NCBI GenBank assembly: GCA_005843825.1
Contig: SZXX01000012.1
Location: 1 to 64,000 of the forward strand
From: Chlorobium sp.
GTDB taxonomy: Bacteria > Bacteroidota > Chlorobiia > Chlorobiales > Chlorobiaceae
DNA: 64,000 nt
Direction of reading: 5' to 3'
Shown: positions 1-9,424 of the stretch, in pieces
How the letters are laid out: every line of letters begins with the position of its first letter
How positions within the stretch are numbered: the first letter of the stretch is position 1
The notes under the pieces: generated by a model
What the model saw: the letters and a program-made list of their open reading frames with translations, nothing else
Databases searched by the model: none
Told to the model about the DNA's origin: nothing
Translations under genes and position numbers: made by a program

Positions 1-1733
1 TAATCCGACAGGCTGCTAGGCACGATTGTTCCATGCACTGATACCGGAAGCTTTTCATGCGAACTTTTCTGCTTTTCAAGCATAATATCAAAGCTGAAAA
101 CAGAGCCCTTTCCCGGTTGGCTTTCCACTGAGATGCTGCCACCCATTTTGTTGACAAGGTAGTGTGAAATCGACAAACCGAGACCTGTTCCTCCGTATTT
201 TCTTGCCGTTGAGCCGTCCGCCTGAATAAATGGCATAAATATAGAGCTTATAGCCTCAGCTTGTATGCCGATACCCGTATCCCGGATAGAGCATCTGATC
301 AACACATCTGTTGCTGTTTCCTTTACAGGTATGACACTTACGACTATATCGCCATGATGAGTAAATTTTACAGCATTACTGATAAGGTTAACAAAAACCT
401 GTCTGATTCTTACCGGATCACCGATCAATGCAAAAGGAAAATCTTTGCCGGTTACAATCGTTAGTTCGAGTCCTTTACTCTGTGCTGCAAAGCCAAGCAT
501 TCCACAGACATTTTCAAGGAGTTCGAGGAGATCAAAATCAACGATATCCAGTTCAAGGCAGTTTGCTTCAATCTTGGAAAAATCAAGAATGTCGTTAATG
601 ATTTCCAGCAGATTCTGGCCGCTGTTGATAATGGTTTCAACATACTTCTGCTGTTCAGAATCAAGTATTGTATCAATAAGCATTTCTGACATTCCGATAA
701 TGCCGCCCATAGGTGTCCGTATTTCATGGCTCATATTGGCCAGAAACTGGCTTTTTGCTGCATTGGCTTCACTTGCTTCCCTGACTTTGTCTTCAAGCTT
801 ACTGTTGATTTCCTGGAGCTCTTTTCTTGCAAGGTTAGCGTCTTCAATAAGGTTCAGAAGTACAGACCTTTGCTGTTCCCGATAGAGTTTATTATCCGTC
901 TCATCATCAGTTACTTCGGTCGGTTCTTGTTCTGAAAAAAAATCATCATCAATACTTGAATTCAGCAGCAAATCATCTTTTTCAGGAGAGAGGCCGTCTG
1001 AAACAATGCCGGTATATTTTATGAGTTCCTGTCTCAGCTCTTCAACAACAGTTTTCAGTCCGTTTATGCGCAGTTCTCTGCCTATCATAACACGGTTAAA
1101 GCGCTCAAGATCGTTCACCATTCTTTTCAACTCTATTTCCATTCTCTTACGCTCGGAAATATCTGAAACAAGAACAGTAACTGAGGCTACCTTGCCATTG
1201 ATCAGAGAAGGCCCAAGACGTGATTCAATGTCAAGGGTTTCTCCGTCGGGAAGAGAGAGTTGAGACTCGATTATTGCCGGCTGTCCGGTACTGAAAGCCC
1301 GTTCTATTGCCTTATGATAGCGGCTATCGTTATGTGGTTCAATTATATAGTCACAAAGGTGCTCACCGGGCTGCAGCAAATTTGTATATCCGGGCAGGGA
1401 TCGGTTGCTGTAGGTTATGCGGTGGTTGTTGTCAACAGCAATAATGGTATCGGTACTGTTGGTAAGAATCAGATTGAGGGTATTCTGGCTTAAACGTAAA
1501 GAGTTCAATGCCTCTTCAAGTTTTGACTGCGACGATTCGAGTTCAAAGTTTTTATCTTCGATCTGCCGTTTAACATCCGACAGTTCAATTGATTTCTTGA
1601 TCAGTTTGATATTCTGATCAAGAAGAGCTTCCTGCTTCTGCCTAAGCTCCTGTTCAATACGGTTGCTTTGCAGTGAAGCTTTTTCAAGCTCTATTATCCT
1701 CTGCTGAAGTTGACTGTAATCCACGTTTATCAT
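1..1733 (-). CDS. PAS-domain sensor histidine kinase (3' end beyond window)
   Basis: Minus-strand reading frame open from an ATG at 1733 to the window edge, so the C-terminus is missing (about 577 codons are visible). Residues 1-75 are Gln/Glu/Leu-rich and look like a coiled coil. A PAS-like sensor segment follows (with [10 protein letters not shown]), then a second acidic coiled-coil linker. The HisKA phosphoacceptor box SHEIRTP has its histidine at residue 336. The ATPase part shows the N box ([10 protein letters not shown]), G1 (DTGIGI), F box (FMPF) and G2 (GGTGLGLS). No transmembrane segment is visible, so it is probably a cytoplasmic sensor kinase. The gene starts 44 bp after the FIST gene on the same strand, suggesting cotranscription. 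Because the kinase core ends just before the edge, a receiver or Hpt domain may follow outside the window. Confidence 0.9.
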   Translation of the reverse strand, partial: MINVDYSQLQQRIIELEKASLQSNRIEQELRQKQEALLDQNIKLIKKSIELSDVKRQIEDKNFELESSQSKLEEALNSLRLSQNTLNLILTNSTDTIIAVDNNHRITYSNRSLPGYTNLLQPGEHLCDYIIEPHNDSRYHKAIERAFSTGQPAIIESQLSLPDGETLDIESRLGPSLINGKVASVTVLVSDISERKRMEIELKRMVNDLERFNRVMIGRELRINGLKTVVEELRQELIKYTGIVSDGLSPEKDDLLLNSSIDDDFFSEQEPTEVTDDETDNKLYREQQRSVLLNLIEDANLARKELQEINSKLEDKVREASEANAAKSQFLANMSHEIRTPMGGIIGMSEMLIDTILDSEQQKYVETIINSGQNLLEIINDILDFSKIEANCLELDIVDFDLLELLENVCGMLGFAAQSKGLELTIVTGKDFPFALIGDPVRIRQVFVNLISNAVKFTHHGDIVVSVIPVKETATDVLIRCSIRDTGIGIQAEAISSIFMPFIQADGSTARKYGGTGLGLSISHYLVNKMGGSISVESQPGKGSVFSFDIMLEKQKSSHEKLPVSVHGTIVPSSLSD

Positions 1734-1777
1734 GACCTGTTTTGGGGAAAAAAGGTTATGGCAATGACTGGTGCTTA

Positions 1778-2984
1778 TTATTCTTTTCCAAGTACCCAGA
1801 GAACAACGGTCTCGTTATGAAATTTTACCGATGAAAGTTCTTTTTTTGTTTTATCAATAGGGCCGATTTCTCCATAGGTATAAAAGCCTATCAGCGGGAC
1901 ATCCAGCCCGATAATCTCACGTACGGCATCCACCTCCTCCTGGATTCGCCTACCGAGAACAAGCTTTCTTCCAACGCAGCTGAACATTACAATTGCCTGA
2001 GGAGTTGCTCCTGCAAGAGACTTTTTTGCCTGGTCAGCAGGCCTCCCTGGCTCCGTTGATGATATCTCCCCTTGAGGCGGTTGTAAGTGTCACTTCACTG
2101 CCTTCAGGAATAGATGCCGCCAGTGAAATTGTTCCTTTTTCATGATCGACGGATAAACCGCAGCGCAATTGAAAAATATTTTGACCGCTGTTGGATGGAT
2201 TATTGTCAATAATGCCAAAGGGATATTCCAGGCAAACGGCAGGAAGCCTTTCAGCTCTTTCTTCACCCAGAAAATCTTTATAAAGATCAAGAGCATTGGT
2301 GTGCTCAAACTCTTTAACAACATTTCCTTCCGATGATGTACAGGTAAAGCTGTTTCCTATTGATGAGAAACCGCTCCGGACACCGATACCTGTTCTGTAA
2401 CCCTTCTTTTTAATCACCATCAGACCTGCGATGGAATCTTTATATACTATCCCGTTATAATACTGAAAGGTATTCTCGAACCTTTCGTCATCGCCAAGGT
2501 AGCCGCCGGTAATCTCAAACTCTTTACCGAGAACCGATTGCAGTCCCTCAAGCACTTTAAGGCCATCACCACCCATTCCGTTAGGAAAAACCAGAAGGGA
2601 TGCATCGGGATCAAATGCAGCTTTGCTGAGAATATCGTTTGCCATTGATCTACTGCACCCTGCTTCATCACTGCTCATATTATGTCCTACGCCCGTAACA
2701 AACTCAAGCTCCTCATTACTGAGTGACATGACAACTACTGATCCTGTCGAAAAACCTGCCGAAGAAATCTCTCCGGCAGTTGTTCCGCCAACCATGGGGA
2801 TATCTTTGGCTACGGATGAAATTCCAGCCAGCAGTTCACGATGATCAAACCGCATGGCACCAAAAACAATCAGTACCTTGGAAGCTCCGCTATGCTTTCC
2901 AATAGCGCTCTGCGCAGCTTCTTTCCCTGCAGAAAATGAATCAGCGAGGTTACTGAACCCCACTCCAATAGTATTGTTTGACAT
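1778..2984 (-). pseudogene. FIST-domain sensory protein, split by a frameshift
   Basis: The 5' part (2984 to 2034) encodes 316 aa with a FIST N domain (GFSNLADSF..., GTTAGE) and the start of a FIST C domain. It ends prematurely just after INGAREAC. The next 69 codons of the family, containing MFSCVGRKLVLG and GFYTYGEIGP, continue in another frame down to the stop at 1778. The two frames differ by one base: reading through with one base removed near 2034-2046 gives a continuous protein of about 400 aa ending WVLGKE. FIST proteins are cytoplasmic small-ligand sensors usually encoded next to signalling enzymes, which fits the kinase immediately downstream. The break could be a real recent mutation or a sequencing error; the intact flanks on both sides suggest it is recent. 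Confidence 0.85.
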
Positions 2985-3466
2985 AGCGAACGTTCCACAA
3001 AGATCGACAGATTAACGAAATACTAAGATACATATATAATTCTTGCATCCCTTCTGGACAATAAGACGCTGGACTACACAAGTGAAAAGGTTACTTGCAC
3101 ACTCCATCCTGAAGGTTAAAATCAATAATGGGGGAGGTTCACGAATAATATACAATCAATGTCAGTATTTTTCAGTGAAATTTCTGAAAAAAAGTCCTCT
3201 GGGTTACATGACAATAATCAACATGGACTTTTTAAGGAAGAGAGAGCTTTACAGAAGCAAACCATGAGTCCTGGATTTGCCGGCTTGTTGGGTCAGAGAA
3301 TCTATTCGTGGTTTTAATGCCGGAAAACAGATTTTTCTATGCTGTTGGGGGTTGCTATTTCAGCGTATGCTCAAGTGATGCAGTAAGGAGAGAAGAAGTG
3401 CAGACAAACCTCCGGCTTCAGGTGAAGCCGAAGGTAGTTGCTGGTAACACGCAACAGTGCTGATGG
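2985..3466. other. intergenic gap between the FIST gene and the HTH gene
   Basis: 482 bp with no convincing gene. The right end (relative to the FIST gene start) should hold the FIST promoter, as it is AT-rich around 3020-3050. The only structured element I see is the hairpin at 3410-3433. A short plus-strand frame at 3043-3267 has no family resemblance and no ribosome-binding site. Confidence 0.6.
3410..3433 (-). terminator. hairpin downstream of the LuxR-type gene
   Basis: On the minus strand this reads as a 10-bp stem (one G-T wobble) closing a 4-base ACCT loop, 33 bp past the stop of the HTH gene. It lacks a real U-tract (GTTTGTCTG follows), so it may be a weak terminator or an mRNA 3' stabiliser. 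Confidence 0.45.
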
Positions 3467-3994
3467 TTAAAAGGACATAGAGAGCTCAGAAAGGTAGGTC
3501 TTGATTGACTGGTGTTTTCCAAGCCCCAGCTTCTTATGCATCCTGTATCGTATGCTTTCCATGCCTCTTGTCGATATCCCGACAGAACGGGCAATCTCAA
3601 TAGTGTCGTAATTCAATTTTACAAGCAGGCTTATTCTCAGTTCACGCTGATTGAGGTTGGGATGCTTTTTCTGAAGTCTTGACAGAAAAATAGAGTCAGT
3701 TTCAGTTAGCTCAATGTTGAGCCGCTTTTCGATTGTTTCGGTTTCAATCAGACTCAGGCATGAATCCGTCATAAGTCTTTTAACGCCGGCATCAATTTCC
3801 AGCGCATGTATCTGGTCGAGAAGATTCCGCAACGCATTGGTTTTTTCTGCGATTGCAGTAGAAACTCTTGTCAGTTCCATATCCTGTGTTGCAACTCTTG
3901 TTTTAAGAGTAGCTATCTCTTTTTCGAAATCATGAGTTGACTTCTGGTGTTGTATCGCTTCTGTTTTCATTGTGTTATCATGTGGGTTATTCAA
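3467..3994 (-). CDS. LuxR-type HTH protein with N-terminal coiled coil
   Basis: 175 aa. Residues about 15-75 form a likely coiled coil (heptad Leu/Ile/Val with many Glu/Lys). The C-terminal third is a GerE/LuxR-like helix-turn-helix: LNQRELRISLLVKLN, then EIARSVGISTRGMESIR and a basic end. This arrangement is common in Bacteroidetes/Chlorobi as the DNA-binding tail of larger sensor proteins; here it stands alone with no receiver domain. It lies upstream of, and in the same direction as, the FIST and kinase genes, separated by 482 bp, so a functional link is possible but not shown. Target genes are unknown. Confidence 0.75.
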   Translation of the reverse strand: MNNPHDNTMKTEAIQHQKSTHDFEKEIATLKTRVATQDMELTRVSTAIAEKTNALRNLLDQIHALEIDAGVKRLMTDSCLSLIETETIEKRLNIELTETDSIFLSRLQKKHPNLNQRELRISLLVKLNYDTIEIARSVGISTRGMESIRYRMHKKLGLGKHQSIKTYLSELSMSF

Positions 3995-4314
3995 TGTTCG
4001 AAGTAATGTATACGGCAGAAAAGCTTATGAATTCCTCCGCATGCTGCCAATTATCCGAATAAAAGTAATCATCACTTCCTCGACGTATTCTAAGCTGTAA
4101 TATGGATTTTTTTTATAAAATACCAATGAAATTCGTTTTTTCTGCATAATAACACTTTTTTTATGGCTTAAGTACGCCGATCGAGGCGAATCCGTTGGTT
4201 TTCAATACTGCCGTATTTTCTTTTCCGATAAGCCATTACACACTTTATTAGTGCAAACTTCATTTTTCCGCGGTTCTCTGCTATTTTGTTTATTAAAACC
4301 TAAATGAGCAGCTT
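3995..4314. promoter_or_regulatory. divergent upstream region
   Basis: 320 bp between the divergent HTH gene and the phosphatase gene, AT-rich around 4080-4150. It must contain both promoters, but no -35/-10 pair stands out clearly. No tRNA or small RNA was recognised. Confidence 0.4.
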
Positions 4315-4818
4315 ATGCCGATCAGCGTTATTTTTATCTGTTATGAAAATATCTGTCGTTCTCCCATGGCAGAAGGAATATTTTCCTCTCTGCTTGCGGG
4401 GTATAATCTTCAGCACCTGTTTTCGGTCAGTTCCGCAGGTACCGTCAACTATCAGCAAGGCTCAACTCCTGATGAAAGGGCTATAGATGCACTTTGCTCT
4501 GTTGGCATTGATATCTCTTCAGTTCGTGCACGTTGTATTGACGATCTGGATCTCCATGCCTGCGACTGGATATTTGTTATGGATAATGAAAATTATGAAA
4601 AAATATGCAGCTCTTTCATTTCTACCGAAAGGCCAAGAGTGCATATGGTTATGGATTTTGTTGACGGCCGTTCCGGCGAAGAAATTTCCGACCCTTATTA
4701 CGGTACAGCTAAAGAATTTGAACGGGTAAAGAGCGATCTTTTCATTGCATCTGAACAGATTCTTTACCGGATTTTCGAAGAATACCCTGATGTTGCACTA
4801 CAGGTATCCAGGGAATAA
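4315..4818 (+). CDS. low-molecular-weight protein tyrosine phosphatase
   Basis: 167 aa. The N-terminal P-loop has the CX5R signature: nucleophile Cys9 and Arg15 in ICYENICRSP. The general acid is Asp126 in the DPYYG motif. Length and order match the LMW-PTP/arsenate-reductase-like family, which dephosphorylates phosphotyrosine in the cytoplasm. In many bacteria it counterbalances BY-kinases of capsule export, but no such kinase is in this window. It is followed after 32 bp by the lipid kinase gene in the same direction, so the two are probably cotranscribed. Confidence 0.9.
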   Translation: MPISVIFICYENICRSPMAEGIFSSLLAGYNLQHLFSVSSAGTVNYQQGSTPDERAIDALCSVGIDISSVRARCIDDLDLHACDWIFVMDNENYEKICSSFISTERPRVHMVMDFVDGRSGEEISDPYYGTAKEFERVKSDLFIASEQILYRIFEEYPDVALQVSRE

Positions 4819-4850
4819 CATAACAGTCTTCTTTTTTTCTCTATTCACTT

Positions 4851-5777
4851 ATGAAGAAGTGCTCCCGCTACCTTTTTATCGTTAATCCTGCAGCTAATAA
4901 AGGCCGTGCAGCCAGCAAGGTTTCATGGCTTCATGCACTCCTTTCCAGTCATGAAGAGTCCTCCATGGTTACCACGACCCATGCCGGACATGCAGAAGCT
5001 ATTGCCCGTTCCACTATTCCGGAACAAAAATGCCTGATTTCATGTGGTGGAGACGGGACTCTTCATGAAGTAGTTAATGGTGTGGCGGAAAAAGAGATAA
5101 CGGTTGGAATCCTGCCTATTGGGTCAGCTAATGATTTCATTAAAACTCTGAATCCTCCTGACACCTCACATCCAGGTATCAGCCATTTTTTCAATGCACT
5201 GAGTAAAAAAGTTGATCTGGGCAGTGTCTCATTCGGCAGAGCTGATCACCGGTATTTTATCAACTCCCTGGGCCTCGGTTTTACCGGCAGGGTAGCCAAA
5301 GCCGTTAAAGGTGCTCCATGGTTGAAGGGCGAGCTGTCATACCTTTATGCGCTTTTAAGTGTGCTTTCCGGGTATGCCTCAGTCAACATGCATATTAAAA
5401 TTACTCTGGAAGACTCCTTTATTGAGCTTCATGAGCCTGTTTTTGCTTTTTCCGTGTTAAATGGAAAAATCGAAGGGGGCAAATTCAAGATTTCGCCTCA
5501 TTCCGAACTGTCCGATGGGTTGCTTGATGTGTGCATTCTCAAGGCAGTATCAAAACTTGAATTTTTCCTCTATGTGCTCAAGTACATTAACGGTACCCAT
5601 ATCGACGATCCAAAGGTGATTTATTGCAAGGCGAAAGCTGTAGAACTGACAATGTCGACTACAGATGTGATGCATCTGGACGGGGAGGTTTATGACAACA
5701 TTCAAGGAAAAATCAACATTTCGGTTGTTCCGGAGGGACTCTCCATGCTGTACGACCAACCTCTATCAGAGAGATAA
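4851..5777 (+). CDS. diacylglycerol kinase / YegS-family lipid kinase
   Basis: 308 aa with the DAGK catalytic fold. The nucleotide-binding GGDGT is at residues 66-70, preceded by the N-terminal VNPAANKG motif. SANDF at about residue 101 and the C-terminal HLDGE segment belong to the second lobe. Family members phosphorylate diacylglycerol or related lipids (YegS: phosphatidylglycerol) at the cytoplasmic membrane face. The substrate cannot be told from sequence. No transmembrane helix, as expected for the soluble family and unlike integral DgkA. Confidence 0.88.
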   Translation: MKKCSRYLFIVNPAANKGRAASKVSWLHALLSSHEESSMVTTTHAGHAEAIARSTIPEQKCLISCGGDGTLHEVVNGVAEKEITVGILPIGSANDFIKTLNPPDTSHPGISHFFNALSKKVDLGSVSFGRADHRYFINSLGLGFTGRVAKAVKGAPWLKGELSYLYALLSVLSGYASVNMHIKITLEDSFIELHEPVFAFSVLNGKIEGGKFKISPHSELSDGLLDVCILKAVSKLEFFLYVLKYINGTHIDDPKVIYCKAKAVELTMSTTDVMHLDGEVYDNIQGKINISVVPEGLSMLYDQPLSER

Positions 5778-5860
5778 AGAGCGATTCGGGTAGATCACTA
5801 TCTCAGCTCATTACTCGAGGTGACAGAGGGCTCTTAACTTGTGATATGGATTGATTAAAG

Positions 5861-5885
5861 GTCGCGAGCTACGCTGACTTTTTTT
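5861..5885 (+). terminator. probable intrinsic terminator after the lipid kinase
   Basis: GTCGCG / CGC(T)GAC stem with one bulged T and an AGCTA loop, followed directly by seven T and then AT-rich sequence. It lies about 84 bp past the lipid-kinase stop and before the outer-membrane gene. Confidence 0.5.
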
Positions 5886-5998
5886 ATATTTATTCTGCAA
5901 GCAAGTGAATAAATGCTCAAAATTGCTCAATTTCAGGAATAAACAAAGTCGGATAGTACGCCAATACCTGCGGCTGATAAACAAAATTTAAATTCCTT

Positions 5999-6580
5999 AT
6001 GAAAAAACATCTCTCCATTCTTTGTGTCTTTCTTTTCATGGGGATGATCACTCTCCCGGCACATGCTGTTGTTAATACTCCCTATTACGCAAGCGGAAAT
6101 ATAGGGGCATCTTTGTTCAGTAACATTACACTCACCAGCCCAACGACTCAAGCTCAAAAAGGAACAGTGCAGACAAGTGCCAGTTACGCGGTTGAGGGTG
6201 CTTTGGGAAGAGACTTTGATGGTTTCCGGGTAGAGGTGGAAGGTGGCCTTCAGCAAAACAAATCCAGCCAGATCGGGGCGATTAACGTGGTCTCTGTTTT
6301 GCTCAATGGGTACTATGATTTCAGTGATCCGGATGAGATCAGTCCATATGTTACTTTAGGAGCTGGATATGCCGGTGTCACTGCTACCAATTATGTAAGC
6401 AGTTCAGTCCTCGGTTATCAGGTTGGTTTTGGGGTTATCATTCCGATAACTGAGATAGTGGGGATTGATGCCAGGTACCGCTATTTTGGAACCGGTACCT
6501 GCAGGTATATCAATAATAGCAGCGAGTTCAAACTGGCAGGCAGCAGCTTTCTGATCGGGTTGAAATTCAAGATGAGATAG
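5999..6580 (+). CDS. outer-membrane beta-barrel protein (OmpA/OprF barrel-like)
   Basis: 193 aa. Signal peptide: MKK start, hydrophobic core, LPAHA cleavage site after residue 23. The mature part alternates polar and apolar residues as amphipathic strands (for example VEGALGRDFDGFRVEVEGGLQ, split over two strands, and YVTLGAGYAGVTA). Length and the glycine/aromatic pattern match small 8-strand porin-like barrels. The last strand ends in LKFKMR, not the usual terminal Phe, so a standard BAM signal is not obvious. Function (adhesion, porin, structural) cannot be told. It lies after a likely terminator and probably has its own promoter in 5886-5998. Confidence 0.75.
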   Translation: MKKHLSILCVFLFMGMITLPAHAVVNTPYYASGNIGASLFSNITLTSPTTQAQKGTVQTSASYAVEGALGRDFDGFRVEVEGGLQQNKSSQIGAINVVSVLLNGYYDFSDPDEISPYVTLGAGYAGVTATNYVSSSVLGYQVGFGVIIPITEIVGIDARYRYFGTGTCRYINNSSEFKLAGSSFLIGLKFKMR

Positions 6581-6655
6581 CAACGTATTGCAATGTAGAG
6601 AGATACGGCACTATTCAGCAACACCCGGTAAACAGTAACATACGTCACTTACGAC

Positions 6656-7906
6656 ATGCAGGTAATTGTTTTTGAAGATACCAGGGTTCCCCGGCTCAAG
6701 CCGCTTGTGAACCTGAAGCCGGTGTATGGACTCTATACCGGCTTTCGTTCCCTTCAGGAAAAACTCGAGCATGCGATCAAGGGGCGTGTAAAGCTCACCT
6801 GGCATCTGCGCCGCTATCTTGCTCCATATTATCGAGAACAGCATCCCGAAGTAGTGCTCAACAAGGTTGAAGAGGATGATGTGCTTCTGGTTAACGGCCG
6901 ACTGGTTGCTAGTGAGGCAGCCGCTGCAATGATAACTGAGAGTGCCATCGAACCCGGCAAGGCGTATATGCAGGGAGATGATCTTCTGTTTGCCAGGGTT
7001 CATCGTCGTTTACTGGAAAATGACCGAGGCGTTATGCCTGATCTGATTGATGCACCCCGTCTGGCCGGAGAGCTTGATTGTGAAACGGTTACAGGCTTCC
7101 GGATTATAAGGAATATATGGGATGTTATAGCGTTCCATCCTGACGAAATGCTGCTCGATGCCGGGACACTCGAACTGGGCCGTATAGCAGGTAATGTGCA
7201 CCCCTCGGCTTCCCTGGTCAACCCGTCAAACATCTATGTGGCTCCCGGAGCCGTCGTGCGTGCCGGCGCAGTGCTTGATGCCGATGAGGGGTTTGTGGCA
7301 GTCGGAGAGGGAGCGATTGTTGATCCTCAGGCGGTGCTGATGCAGAATGTCTGGCTTGCTCCACGTTCGAGGGTGAAAACCGGAGCTAATATTTATAGTA
7401 ATGTCACCGTAGGAATGGCATCTAAAATTGGCGGAGAAGTCGAAGATTCCATTATTGAGCCGTTTGCCAACAAACAGCATGATGGTTTTCTCGGTCACTC
7501 CTACATCTCTTCGTGGTGTAATCTTGGAGCAGGGACTAATACGAGCGATCTTAAAAACAACTACAGCCCGATAAAGCTTATACTCAATGGTCGGGAGGAG
7601 ATGACAGGCCTCCAGTTTCTGGGGCTTTTGATGGGTGATCACGGAAAAAGTTCAATCAATTCGATGTTCAATACCGGAACTGTGGTAGGTACAGCAGCCA
7701 ATGTGTTCAACGCGGGGTTTCCTCCAAAAGAGGTTTTTTCTTTTTCATGGGGAGGAAGCGCTGGTTTTCAACCCTATGAGATTGAAAAAGCCGTTGAAAC
7801 AGCAAAGATGGTCATGGCACGCCGCAATATCGTGATGAGCAGCGCGTATGAGTCCATGTTGCATTTCATTGCCGCAGCGGAGAGCAGAGATCCCTTATTT
7901 GTATAA
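6656..7906 (+). CDS. alternative GlmU-type sugar-phosphate nucleotidyl/acetyltransferase
   Basis: 416 aa. The N-terminal half (residues 1-180) is the divergent nucleotidyltransferase-like domain of the Bacteroidetes/Chlorobi GlmU-like family (as I recall, TIGR03991). The C-terminal half is a left-handed beta-helix of hexapeptide repeats (APGAVVRAGAVLD, GEGAIVDPQAVL, KTGANIYSNVTVG) ending with a GAGTNTSDLKNNY segment. The family is thought to supply UDP-GlcNAc in lineages lacking ordinary GlmU. It is followed 19 bp later by trpG. The predicted reaction is inferred from the family only. Confidence 0.8.
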   Translation: MQVIVFEDTRVPRLKPLVNLKPVYGLYTGFRSLQEKLEHAIKGRVKLTWHLRRYLAPYYREQHPEVVLNKVEEDDVLLVNGRLVASEAAAAMITESAIEPGKAYMQGDDLLFARVHRRLLENDRGVMPDLIDAPRLAGELDCETVTGFRIIRNIWDVIAFHPDEMLLDAGTLELGRIAGNVHPSASLVNPSNIYVAPGAVVRAGAVLDADEGFVAVGEGAIVDPQAVLMQNVWLAPRSRVKTGANIYSNVTVGMASKIGGEVEDSIIEPFANKQHDGFLGHSYISSWCNLGAGTNTSDLKNNYSPIKLILNGREEMTGLQFLGLLMGDHGKSSINSMFNTGTVVGTAANVFNAGFPPKEVFSFSWGGSAGFQPYEIEKAVETAKMVMARRNIVMSSAYESMLHFIAAAESRDPLFV

Positions 7907-7925
7907 CTTCTAAGTATGAGTATGC

Positions 7926-8489
7926 ATGATTCTTGTCGTCGATAATTATGATTCTTTCACCTACAACCTGGTGCAATATATTGGTGAGTCCGGGGAAACT
8001 GTTGAGGTATATCGCAACGATGAACTTTCTGTTGCCGAAATTATAGAACGTAATCCTGCAAAGATTGTTATTTCTCCCGGTCCCGGCACTCCTGATGATG
8101 CCGGTGTATCTGTGCCGTTGATCCATGCTGTAAAAGGCACGATTCCTCTGTTGGGGGTCTGTCTGGGGCATCAGTCTATCGGTGCCGCTCTTGGTGGAAA
8201 AGTGGTACGTGCAGCAAATATCATGCATGGCAAAACCTCACTGGTCTACCATGACAACCATGGGATATTCAGTGGAGTTGAAAATCCATTTACAGCTACC
8301 CGATATCACTCCCTCATTGTCGAAAAGGAAACACTTCCGGATACCCTCTCTATTCGCGCATGGACTGAAGACGGAGTGATCATGGGAATGGATTCGGAGC
8401 AGCTATTGCTCTACGGTGTTCAGTTTCATCCCGAATCCATCATGACCAGTGAAGGCAAAAAAATCATCAGGAATTTCCTTGAACTGTAA
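7926..8489 (+). CDS. trpG: anthranilate/aminodeoxychorismate synthase glutamine amidotransferase
   Basis: 187 aa class I glutamine amidotransferase. Nucleophile Cys79 lies in LLGVCLGHQ, and the His168/Glu170 pair in FHPES completes the triad. The N-terminal DNYDSFTYN and the PGPGTP loop are typical of TrpG/PabA. It releases ammonia from glutamine for chorismate amination to anthranilate (tryptophan) and possibly aminodeoxychorismate (folate). No TrpE or PabB is present in the window, so which synthase it serves is undecided; many bacteria use one subunit for both. It sits 19 bp after the GlmU-like gene and ends at a strong hairpin. Confidence 0.92.
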   Translation: MILVVDNYDSFTYNLVQYIGESGETVEVYRNDELSVAEIIERNPAKIVISPGPGTPDDAGVSVPLIHAVKGTIPLLGVCLGHQSIGAALGGKVVRAANIMHGKTSLVYHDNHGIFSGVENPFTATRYHSLIVEKETLPDTLSIRAWTEDGVIMGMDSEQLLLYGVQFHPESIMTSEGKKIIRNFLEL

Positions 8490-8500
8490 TCGTTGATTTT

Positions 8501-8534
8501 GTCAGGATAAAAAGTCAAAGGGTTTTATCCTGAC
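8501..8534. terminator. bidirectional intrinsic terminator
   Basis: Perfect 12-bp inverted repeat GTCAGGATAAAA / TTTTATCCTGAC with a 10-base loop. The stem itself carries A/T runs, so it can act in both directions between convergent trpG and the haem-binding gene, whose stop codon lies inside the loop. Confidence 0.8.
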
Positions 8535-9006
8535 GGTTACTGCCTGAATTTTTAATATGAGGCGATTGTTCATGTGATTGCTCACTGAACCACTTCGTCA
8601 TAATCTTTCTCTCTTGCAGTTCTAACTGTTTTTCAGGGTTAAAGATATAATAAAACCGCTGGTGAAGAGGGCCTTCCCCGATAACTCTGATGATTTCAGC
8701 CTGTTTGAGTTCTCTTTTTTCATTGTTCCATGTTGAAAAATTTACAACATTGCGACCTGTAGAGACTGTTGATGATACCAGCCACGATATTGGAGCTAAA
8801 TAGGCAATGCCGGGCCACCCGGTTTCATTGGAGTGGCAGTCGTAGCACGCCTTTTTTAGAGAGTTCTTTATGGAGTATGGAGTTTGAACATCTGAAACGA
8901 CTGGAGGATTGATGCGGTTCAATGGTATGAACTGCATTATCATGAGAGAAAGAACAGACCAGCTGCCAATGGATTTTAAAGATAGAGTCATTGTTTCGGG
9001 GAACAT
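8515..9006 (-). CDS. membrane-anchored haem-binding (cytochrome c-like) protein
   Basis: 163 aa from the first ATG; a start at Met6 (MTLSL) is equally possible. A hydrophobic segment at residues 14-28 is a signal anchor. One c-type haem site, CYDCH (Cys54, Cys57, His58), is followed by SNET and WPGIAYLAPISW. This matches the Haem_bd family of small mono-haem proteins with proposed periplasmic redox roles. The C-terminus has a distal WSEQ segment and then a charged, probably disordered tail. It is divergent from the Cys-rich HTH gene across only 49 bp, so shared control is plausible. Confidence 0.8.
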   Translation of the reverse strand: MFPETMTLSLKSIGSWSVLSLMIMQFIPLNRINPPVVSDVQTPYSIKNSLKKACYDCHSNETGWPGIAYLAPISWLVSSTVSTGRNVVNFSTWNNEKRELKQAEIIRVIGEGPLHQRFYYIFNPEKQLELQERKIMTKWFSEQSHEQSPHIKNSGSNRQDKTL

Positions 9007-9055
9007 GCTGAATGTAAGTTCTCTACTATTCCTTTAATCTCAAGATAGTGTTATC

Positions 9056-9400
9056 GTGATATTTCCCTGTGAAAAAGCCGTATGGTATTATCTTCCCCAA
9101 ATCAGGGCCGATCTTGCTATTGAGCTTGTGAAAACGGGAATGACCCAGTCACAGGCTTCAAAAAAACTTGGTGTTACTCCTGCTGCGGTATCACAATACA
9201 TCAATAAAAAACGAGGAATGCAGACGCCAAAGAGCCGGATATACCGTCAGGAAATAAAAACAGCGGTTAAAAAAATCTGTGATGACGCCTCACCTGATGA
9301 CCTTCGCCTTATTGTGTGCAACTGTTGTCATTTGTTGCAGGAAGACGACAAAGAAAAGTCAGCTGAAACTCCGTCATGTGGTATGCATCACGCATCATGA
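9056..9400 (+). CDS. Cys-rich helix-turn-helix transcriptional regulator
   Basis: 114 aa from a GTG start at 9056. Residues 28-53 are a clear XRE-like HTH (MTQSQASKKLGVTPAAVSQY). The overall form resembles the small predicted regulators of COG2522, widespread in archaea. Six cysteines (5, 75, 88, 90, 91, 108), including a CNCC cluster and a terminal CGMHH, could bind a metal or an Fe-S cluster; this is inference. It lies head-to-head with the haem-binding gene, which is its likeliest target besides itself. The GTG start is the only one giving the full N-terminal part; the ribosome-binding site is weak. Confidence 0.75.
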   Translation: MIFPCEKAVWYYLPQIRADLAIELVKTGMTQSQASKKLGVTPAAVSQYINKKRGMQTPKSRIYRQEIKTAVKKICDDASPDDLRLIVCNCCHLLQEDDKEKSAETPSCGMHHAS

Positions 9401-9424
9401 GAAGCGTGATGTATACCTTCCCCT

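Noticed and set aside
445-1617. Several long plus-strand frames opposite the histidine kinase
   Set aside because: They are antisense shadows; the minus-strand frame carries all kinase motifs in order.
2034-2046. Programmed frameshift in the FIST gene
   Set aside because: No slippery heptamer or downstream structure; simple mutation or sequencing error is more likely.
3043-3267. 74-codon plus-strand frame in the gap after the FIST gene
   Set aside because: No ribosome-binding site, no family resemblance, irregular composition.
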